Of a stretch of 64,000 bases of DNA, positions 58,434 through 64,000 are shown piece after piece. Numbering within the stretch: the stretch's first letter is position 1; every line of letters begins with the position of its first letter. Source of the stretch: Nitrospira sp. (GTDB lineage Bacteria; Nitrospirota; Nitrospiria; Nitrospirales; Nitrospiraceae); the NCBI GenBank assembly GCA_030123625.1, contig CP126121.1, forward strand, positions 639,001 through 703,000. The letters run 5' to 3'. Position numbers and translations under genes: made by a program. Under the pieces are notes generated by a model. It searched no databases, was not told the origin of the DNA, and saw only the letters and a program-made list of their open reading frames with translations.

Positions 58434-58949
58434 ATGGATATCCAAGATTTTTTGGTTCAGGGAGAAGGGCGCGAGGAAGACAAGCGCCAGGCGTGGGATC
58501 TCTTTCAGCAGGCCTATGAACAACAGATGAAGCGTGAGCTTGAAGAGGCCGTCAACCTTTACAAGAAATCACTGGCCACCCATCCCACTGCTGAAGCCTA
58601 TACGTTCTTGGGATGGACCTATAGCTGGATGGGACGAATTGACGAGGCCATTGATGAATGCCACAAGGCTATCGCCCAGGATCCGGACTTCGGCAACCCC
58701 TACAATGATATCGGCGCCTATCTGATTGAGAAGGGGGAATTCGACGAAGCCATTCCCTGGTTTCAGAAGGCGATACATGCCAAGCGTTACGAGAGTCCGG
58801 CTTATCCTCACCTCAATCTCGGCCGCGTGTACGAGCGAAAAGGAAACTGGACGGAAGCCATCGATTCGTATAAGAGAGCGCTCGCGCTGGATCCAAACTA
58901 TGCGCTGGCGCGGAAGGCGCTCGGACGGTTGGTCAGTTCTCTGAACTGA
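58434..58949 (+). CDS. TPR repeat protein
   Basis: The 171-residue protein starts at MDIQDFLVQGEGRE; ATG 58416 is possible. It has three to four TPR units (about 20-160), for example AEAYTFLGWTYSWMGRIDEA and SPAYPHLNLGRVYERKGN. TPR proteins scaffold complexes. The next gene is a YgfZ fusion 129 bp downstream, so an assembly role is possible. The preceding gap contains GGTCA-type short repeats. Confidence 0.8.
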   Translation: MDIQDFLVQGEGREEDKRQAWDLFQQAYEQQMKRELEEAVNLYKKSLATHPTAEAYTFLGWTYSWMGRIDEAIDECHKAIAQDPDFGNPYNDIGAYLIEKGEFDEAIPWFQKAIHAKRYESPAYPHLNLGRVYERKGNWTEAIDSYKRALALDPNYALARKALGRLVSSLN

Positions 58950-59078
58950 CCACGTTGAGGTCACGGTCGAAGTTAAGCAGTCACCTCAAATTGCCTTGGT
59001 TCACGAGATGCCTTACGACTCTTGAATGAATACTCGCTTGTATCAGATAGACCTCAACCTTAGCCTGAACCTAAGCCT

Positions 59079-60584
59079 ATGACCGAAAAAATCATCCTCG
59101 TTGCGATTACCGATCTATTTTTCTACACCAAAGTCCGGGATGCATTGCGTCAACCGGAATACCGGCTTGAAAAAGCACGTACACAACAGGATATTGTCGA
59201 CAAAGCCTTGTCCGCCAACCCAAGAGCCATTCTCTTCAATATGAACGACCCGACTCTTGACGCCTTTCAGGCGCTGGGGAAGCTGCAAGCCGATCCACGA
59301 CTGAAGGGCATTCCGACGTTGGCCTTCGCCAATCACGAAGAAGTCGATACCTGGAACCGTGTGAAAGCGCTGGGCGTGACGAAAGTCGTCTCGCGCAATG
59401 AATTTTCTGCTCGGACAAAAGAGCTGGTGGAAGAAGTCCTCGCTGCCAGGCCTCGGCAATCGCCGCCCGGCGCAACATCAAACGGGAAGTCGATGAAACG
59501 ATCCCGGCTTCATGGGCAACATGCCCGACTTGGAGCGACCTTTGAAGACATCACCGGCTGGGAAATACCGGCCCACTACGGCGATGTCGCAGCTGAACAT
59601 CGTGCCGTCCGCCAAGCAGTGGGAATAGCCGATCTCTCTCATCGCGGCAAGCTCCGTGTCACGGGCGAAGATCGCGTGAAGTGGTTGCACAGCGTCATCA
59701 GCAACGACATCCTTGCTCTCCAACCAGGACAAGGCCGTTATTCCAGCCTGTTGACCCACAAAGGCAAGATGCTCACGTACTTCCGTGTGTATATGCAGAC
59801 AGAAGCCGTCATGCTGGAGGATGTCGGCGAGATCGGGGACACGACATTCCAGGCCCTACGCAAATTCCTGCTCTATGGAACCAAAGCCAAAATGGAAAAC
59901 TGTGCCGAGAGCTGGGGGTTGCTGTTGATCAGCGGACCGAAGGCCCCGCATGTGATGCAATCCGCATTCGGGGTGGACGTCACGGACTTAAAGCCGGTCA
60001 ATTTTGTCACCGCACACATCGGCGGACATCATGCTCTCGTGTTACGCACCGAAGAAACGGGGGAGATTGATATCGAGGTGCTGCTCCCCGCGGATAGTCT
60101 CCTGGCGGCATGGACCAGTGCCACGCAGGTAGGGAACAAATTCGGCATGAAGGCCATCGGAAGCCACGCGCGACAGGCCTTACGCATCGAAGCCGGCCTC
60201 CCTCAAGCCGGGTCGGATTTGAACGAAGAAATTGTTCCACCCGAAGCCAATCTTGAGGAAAAGGCTTTCAGCTTGAACAAAGGATGCTATCCGGGACAAG
60301 AAGTCGTTGCGCGCATGGATACATACGGCAATGTGCGCCGCAAGCTGGTTGGGCTGCTCCTTAAAGATACAGGCGTTCCGCCGCATGGAGCCAAACTCTA
60401 TAGCGGTAATCGCGAGGTCGGCTGGATCAGCAGCGCAGTCTGTTCTCCCCAGCTCAATAAGACCATTGCATTCGGATTTCCTCTGCGCGACTTCAGTAAA
60501 CCCGGCACGGAACTGGCCGTGGAGTTCGAGAGCGGCAGACATCCGGCCGTTGTTCAGACCCTGCCCTTCTACACCAAGCATTAA
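59079..60584 (+). CDS. ygfZ: Pseudo-receiver fused to YgfZ/GcvT-like folate-dependent iron-sulfur protein
   Basis: The 501-residue fusion has residues 3-125 in a receiver-like fold (ILVAITDLFF, AILFNMNDPT, IPTLAFANHEE). The phospho-acceptor position reads FNMN instead of Asp, so phosphorylation is unlikely. Residues 140-500 are the YgfZ/GcvT-like domain (GWEIPAHYGDVAAEHRAVR, VKWLHSVISND) with the diagnostic KGCYPGQEVVARM, which carries the catalytic Cys. YgfZ uses tetrahydrofolate to help assemble or repair iron-sulfur proteins. It is followed 21 bp later by a truncated hemoglobin gene. Confidence 0.9.
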   Translation: MTEKIILVAITDLFFYTKVRDALRQPEYRLEKARTQQDIVDKALSANPRAILFNMNDPTLDAFQALGKLQADPRLKGIPTLAFANHEEVDTWNRVKALGVTKVVSRNEFSARTKELVEEVLAARPRQSPPGATSNGKSMKRSRLHGQHARLGATFEDITGWEIPAHYGDVAAEHRAVRQAVGIADLSHRGKLRVTGEDRVKWLHSVISNDILALQPGQGRYSSLLTHKGKMLTYFRVYMQTEAVMLEDVGEIGDTTFQALRKFLLYGTKAKMENCAESWGLLLISGPKAPHVMQSAFGVDVTDLKPVNFVTAHIGGHHALVLRTEETGEIDIEVLLPADSLLAAWTSATQVGNKFGMKAIGSHARQALRIEAGLPQAGSDLNEEIVPPEANLEEKAFSLNKGCYPGQEVVARMDTYGNVRRKLVGLLLKDTGVPPHGAKLYSGNREVGWISSAVCSPQLNKTIAFGFPLRDFSKPGTELAVEFESGRHPAVVQTLPFYTKH

Positions 60585-60605
60585 CACCAGCCCCCGCAAA
60601 GATCT

Positions 60606-61025
60606 ATGTCTGTTGATGAACAGGAAGACAGCATGCAAACCACTCCGTATCAAGAAGCGGGTGGACTTGAGGGAATCACCCGCTTGGTGAACGAATTTTA
60701 CCTCAATATGGATATGCTGCCTGAAGCGGAAACCATCAGGAGCATGCATCCTCCCGATCTAAGCGAATCGCGCAAGAAGTTGACCTATTTCCTGTGCGGC
60801 TGGCTGGGAGGCCCCAGGCTCTTTCAGCAGCACTATGGGCCGATCAGCATTCCGGGATTCCACAAACAGTTTCCCATCGGGTACGAAGAACGCGATGCCT
60901 GGCTGCTCTGCATGCAACGGGCCATTGCAGTCCAACCCTACAGCGAGCAATTCAAAGACTATCTTTTAGCCGCACTCCGTATCCCGGCAGAACGAGTGCG
61001 AGAAGTGAACGCAGGAGAGTTCTAG
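60606..61025 (+). CDS. Group 2 truncated hemoglobin
   Basis: The 139-residue protein (or 129 from Met11) has the group 2 pattern FYLNMDMLPEA, KLTYFLCGWLGGPRLFQQHYG and the proximal-histidine helix FHKQFPIGYEERDAWLLCM. The conserved Trp and Tyr positions are present. Truncated hemoglobins bind oxygen, NO or peroxide. Its position after the YgfZ fusion suggests protection of iron-sulfur clusters. Confidence 0.9.
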   Translation: MSVDEQEDSMQTTPYQEAGGLEGITRLVNEFYLNMDMLPEAETIRSMHPPDLSESRKKLTYFLCGWLGGPRLFQQHYGPISIPGFHKQFPIGYEERDAWLLCMQRAIAVQPYSEQFKDYLLAALRIPAERVREVNAGEF

Positions 61026-61623
61026 TCCTCCCCCCACCTGGACAGGATCAGTTCCCCATGTGGATTACTTCCACGCACATTGGGATACACCCCTGCATCC
61101 TCCAGCATGCAGGTCTCAATCATCATAAGGTCTGCTTGATGAACCGATTGCCTTTGAAATCGACGCAATATCAGAAAAACTCGGCACTCTCTGTCCAATC
61201 ACTCGGGCGGCATTCTCCTTGCTCTACCCAAAATGAGAAGAGATCTCGGTGGGCCGAAATTCATGAAGGACGAGATGACTTTCCGCTTCAATCATTCCAA
61301 CGGGCGGCCACTCTCCTGCTCACTCCAGGTGGAACCGATCTCGATCGGTTGCGAAGCGTGGATCGACGTGGATCGGTTTTCAACGAGAGAAAAGTCCCTA
61401 CAAACGCTCCCTGGTAATCCGAGGGTATCTAGAGGTCACTCAAGTTCGTTTCGTGCCCACAATTCTCTCACGAAATCGTTCGCCCTCCTCCGTAGGAAGC
61501 TTAAGCGAGGTTCTGCCGAAAGCCTGGGCTGACACAACCGCAATACAACCAATTCCTCATCCCTTCGCTCGGCACTGTGCGAGTTCTTTACCGTGATTGC
61601 TCAACCTCAAGGCCAGTGCTATC
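61026..61623. other. 598-bp gap without a supported gene
   Basis: Open frames here (for example from 61233) have weak codon bias and no family resemblance. One ATG at about 61272 has GGACGAG upstream, but the frame loses protein character after 40 codons. I see no strong hairpin or repeat. Confidence 0.5.
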
Positions 61624-61905
61624 ATGCCTTCAGAAGATACGCAGCGCATAAAAAGAGTGTGTCTATCCATCGTGAAGACTGACCTTCTCCAACGTATCAC
61701 TATCGAGCCAGGCAAATGCGGAGGTCGCCCTTGCATCCGCGGCATGCGAATCCGTGTCCAAGACATTCTGGATATGCTGGCAGCAGGTACGTCTGAAGAA
61801 GAGATTCTGCGCGATTATCCCTACTTGGAGCGTGATGATATCCGAGCCGCAATCACCTATGCCGCTGCATACCTGAGCCATACGATCGTGCCGGCAAAGA
61901 CCTAA
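61624..61905 (+). CDS. DUF433 protein, putative antitoxin
   Basis: The 93-residue protein has the DUF433 core ITIEPGKCGGRPCIRGMRIR and the helix-turn-helix SEEEILRDYPYLERDDIRAAI. A GTG about 15 codons in (VKTDLLQRITIEP) would give the usual family length and may be the real start. It shares one base with the next gene (TAATG). Confidence 0.85.
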   Translation: MPSEDTQRIKRVCLSIVKTDLLQRITIEPGKCGGRPCIRGMRIRVQDILDMLAAGTSEEEILRDYPYLERDDIRAAITYAAAYLSHTIVPAKT

Positions 61906-62234
61906 TGAAATTCCTGGTGGACGCGAACCTTCCGCCAGGCCTCGTTGCTTGGCTCCGCGAGCACAACCACGAAGCAATTCACGTCAACGATCAGCTCGGC
62001 ATAGCGCTCGACGATCGCTCTATCTTCGAATTTGCCCGCCGAAACGGATTCATCATTGTCTCGAAGGACGAAGACTTTGCCACCCTCGCGATGCTCGGCG
62101 ACAAACTGGCTTCGGTCGTGTGGATACGCTTCGGCAACGCGACGAACGCGAAGCTACGCGACTTGCTCGAACCACTTCTCTCTGAAATCGTGCAGCGGCT
62201 TGCTGCTGGGGAAACGCTCATCGAAGTAGTCTGA
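61905..62234 (+). CDS. DUF5615 PIN-like protein, putative toxin
   Basis: The 109-residue protein has MKFLVDANLPPGLVAWL and IIVSKDEDFATLA, the acidic residues of the PIN-like fold. It pairs with the DUF433 gene upstream, as at 36490-37079 but on the opposite strand and with different sequence. Confidence 0.88.
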   Translation: MKFLVDANLPPGLVAWLREHNHEAIHVNDQLGIALDDRSIFEFARRNGFIIVSKDEDFATLAMLGDKLASVVWIRFGNATNAKLRDLLEPLLSEIVQRLAAGETLIEVV

Positions 62235-62344
62235 TGCAACCAGAATGGCTAGAAAGCCATTCTAATTTTCCTGTCACATGAAGTGAATCCTGGTTACATT
62301 TTCCGACCAAGTCGGACGTTAGGTACTACATGAAGGAATTGCGC

Positions 62345-62584
62345 ATGAAGCCACGTGTGGGATGGTACGTAGCAAAGACAGTTTTTCAGCATTACCATGA
62401 TACCGCTAGAGGCTGTTTCGAGGAGCGCATCGTCCTACTGAAAGCACGGGGATCCAAAGAAGCAATCAAACTTGCTGAGGCCGAGGCCCGGCAATACGCA
62501 AAAGATGTTGGCGGATGCAAATATCTTGAGTTCGTTAACGTTAATTTTGCAAGAAGTCCCTGCATGCGTATCGACTCGACTTGA
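62345..62584 (+). CDS. DUF4288-like protein, probably truncated
   Basis: The 79-residue protein starts at MKPRVGWYVAKTVFQHY, with AAGGA seven bases upstream. FEERIVLLKARGSKEAIKLAEAEA resembles DUF4288. After YLEFVNV the sequence loses family character (NFARSPCMRIDST) and stops, so the end may be replaced. Confidence 0.5.
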   Translation: MKPRVGWYVAKTVFQHYHDTARGCFEERIVLLKARGSKEAIKLAEAEARQYAKDVGGCKYLEFVNVNFARSPCMRIDST

Positions 62585-62702
62585 ACGACCACTCTTTCGA
62601 TTGGTTGACAGGCATGGCTCTACCGACTGCCAGCAGTGAGTGATCACCGACGAATCCGTCAGAGTCGTTATCGCTTCGTCGGCTCCGGCGTGCTGAGCGC
62701 CA

Positions 62703-63920
62703 TCAGTCCGTCTTCGTTACCGCTACGGATGGTGTCTTTGCCTCGGACTCTTCTGTCGTGACGAGGTCATACCCCTTCCTTGGCGTGACGATGCGTACCT
62801 GGTCGCCTTCGAGCAACGTGTGGGGGGGATTATCGATGAGGCGGTCGCTCTCGGAAAGTCCCGCTGACACCTCGACCTCGCTGTCCATGAGATTGCTCAC
62901 GGTGATCGGCTTCAGGTGCACGCGGTTGTCCTCCGTCAGCACGGCCGCCTGTACGGCATCGTCCTTTTCATAGACCAGGGCGCTGGTCGGGATGACAAGG
63001 GCCTGCCGATTAATCGGGGCCGTGAGGTGAACTTCAGCGTAGGAACCGGGCCAGAGCGCATGGTCTTCATTGTCGATCGTGAAGACCGACGTCGCCGTCC
63101 GCGTCCCGACGTCGAATCCACGGGAGACCGTGAGGAACTTGGCGGTCCAATGACGATTGGGCAATTGCGGCACCGTCACGTCGGCCGTCAAGCTTGGGCG
63201 AAGGAAGGGTCCGAAGTACGCCGGTACCTTGATAAAGAGACGCAATTTATCGATGACGGCCACGGTATAGAGGTTGGTTTTCGCATTGGGGGTGTGGAGA
63301 GTCCCCTGTTTACTGATCAAATCTCCGACGTTGATGTTGCGCTGGACGACCACGCCGTCAAAAGGGGCGACGATCTTTTTGAACCCTATGAACGCCTCGA
63401 TGTTCTTGACCTGGTGATGCGCCACCTCGACCGCCGCCGCCTGGGCTCTCAGTTCTTGTTCCTTCACCGTGATCGCCTGCTCAGAGACGGCATGATTGGG
63501 GCGGAGGGCACGCCACCGCTGCGCGGTCACCTCAGCGAGCCGATACCTGGCGCGTTGCGATTCCAGACTCTTGATGGCCTGCCGATATTCGGCGTCGAGA
63601 TCCGGCGTGTTGATTTCGGCGAGGATGTCGCCTTTTTTCACCCAGTCTCCGTATTTCTTGTGCCACATCTTCACATAGCCCGTGACCCGGGCGTACGTCG
63701 TCGCCTCATACCAGCCTTGAATTGTGCCGGGAAGCGTGATGCTCTCCGTCGCGGACACCGGCTTGGGAGAGATGATGGATACGGGAGGAGCGATGGCGTT
63801 GAGCGTCGTCTCGCGGAGCATTGCGGCGTAACTTCTGTTGTCATAAATCCGGTAGCCGAGATAGAGCAGGCAGAGCAGGAGCGCGACCACCGCCATGTAT
63901 TTTCCGCTGAATTTCTTCAT
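62703..63920 (-). CDS. RND efflux periplasmic adaptor subunit
   Basis: The 405-residue membrane fusion protein has an N-terminal membrane helix (about 8-26). The barrel-sandwich and lipoyl half-motifs are GYVKMWHKKYGDWVKKGDILAEI and APFDGVVVQRNINVGDLI. A helical hairpin lies at about 110-170, then beta-barrel and membrane-proximal domains. It links an inner-membrane RND pump to an outer-membrane channel. Its ATG overlaps the stop of the pump gene as ATGA. The substrate is unknown. Confidence 0.93.
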   Translation of the reverse strand: MKKFSGKYMAVVALLLCLLYLGYRIYDNRSYAAMLRETTLNAIAPPVSIISPKPVSATESITLPGTIQGWYEATTYARVTGYVKMWHKKYGDWVKKGDILAEINTPDLDAEYRQAIKSLESQRARYRLAEVTAQRWRALRPNHAVSEQAITVKEQELRAQAAAVEVAHHQVKNIEAFIGFKKIVAPFDGVVVQRNINVGDLISKQGTLHTPNAKTNLYTVAVIDKLRLFIKVPAYFGPFLRPSLTADVTVPQLPNRHWTAKFLTVSRGFDVGTRTATSVFTIDNEDHALWPGSYAEVHLTAPINRQALVIPTSALVYEKDDAVQAAVLTEDNRVHLKPITVSNLMDSEVEVSAGLSESDRLIDNPPHTLLEGDQVRIVTPRKGYDLVTTEESEAKTPSVAVTKTD

Positions 63921-64000
63921 CGGGAGGCGAGTCCTTTTGGCTCAGCCGGTCGCCGGCTATAAACAATCGCGTAGACACAGGGCACAAAGGACAGGGTAAA
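63917..64000 (-). CDS. RND efflux permease, C-terminal end (partial)
   Basis: Only 27 codons lie inside the window. FTLSFVPCVYAIVYSRRPAE fits the last membrane helix and cytoplasmic tail of an AcrB-type pump. It is translationally coupled to the adaptor gene by the ATGA overlap. Confidence 0.75.
   Translation of the reverse strand, partial: FTLSFVPCVYAIVYSRRPAEPKGLASR

Noticed and set aside
61233-61532. 99-codon frame in the gap after the truncated hemoglobin gene
   Set aside because: No ribosome-binding site at the first ATG, no recognisable domain, and the last third is Ser/Arg/Leu-rich.
62916-63962. 348-codon plus-strand frame opposite the efflux adaptor
   Set aside because: It is a mirror of the adaptor gene with Arg/Asp/His-rich composition.

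Overview
The window looks like chromosomal DNA of a Nitrospira-type bacterium (phylum Nitrospirota). Base composition is fairly GC-rich. Multi-domain sensor kinases and NarL-type regulators are abundant, small stress genes, toxin-antitoxin pairs and repeats sit between housekeeping genes, and there is an Rh-type ammonium transporter. The genus is inferred from gene content and style, because no rRNA or marker tree is available. An Rh-type rather than Amt-type transporter would fit a comammox (complete ammonia-oxidising) member, but no amo or hao gene lies here to test that.

Layout. 1-8000: two translationally adjacent hybrid histidine kinases. One has 2006 residues with twelve HAMP-like units in tandem, one kinase core and three receivers. 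8.0-12 kb: a structured intergenic region, an orphan radical SAM/SPASM enzyme, a NarX-type kinase-receiver protein and an outer-membrane beta-barrel. 12.2-14.8 kb: Ku, a short MscS-like channel and a holin-family membrane pair. 15-19.7 kb: carbohydrate storage and trehalose genes (treY, glgC, gntK). 20.2-22.5 kb: small stress-type genes (CsbD-like, RRM protein, small basic proteins, one frameshifted gene). 22.8-27.5 kb: heme oxygenase, a second NarX-type kinase-receiver and two NarL-type regulators facing each other. 27.7-30.7 kb: two tandem DUF2238 membrane proteins and the Rh transporter. 31-34 kb: thiD, a heme-copper-oxidase-like membrane protein and an alpha/beta hydrolase. 34-39 kb: an accessory strip with VapBC, RlpA, a DUF4160-containing pair, a DUF433/DUF5615 pair, a MazF-type pair and two decayed copies of the 3' end of a nearby methyltransferase gene. 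39-46.4 kb: methyltransferase, MOSC protein and prmA, then a membrane-anchored MutS-like ATPase overlapping a three-domain Aas-like lipid enzyme. 46.4-48.2 kb: an IS110 element that has removed the front of an amidohydrolase gene. 48.3-55.1 kb: a lipoprotein, uppP, DUF2024, lspA, ileS, a 126-bp palindromic repeat and nadA. 55.3-58.3 kb: TPP riboswitch, attenuator, thiC and thi4. 58.4-61 kb: TPR protein, a pseudo-receiver/YgfZ fusion and a truncated hemoglobin. 61-64 kb: a second DUF433/DUF5615 pair, a short DUF4288-like gene and the start of an RND efflux operon.

The most interesting signal is a 16-bp imperfect palindrome. Its left half is CTAGGG and its right half is CCCTAG-like. It recurs in the intergenic regions in front of the giant kinase, gntK, heme oxygenase and both NarL-type regulators. 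This suggests a shared, undescribed regulon linking these two-component genes. Other strong points are the giant HAMP-array kinase, the membrane-MutS/Aas pair, the pseudo-receiver-YgfZ fusion, the candidate IS110 bridge RNA and the repeat abutting nadA.
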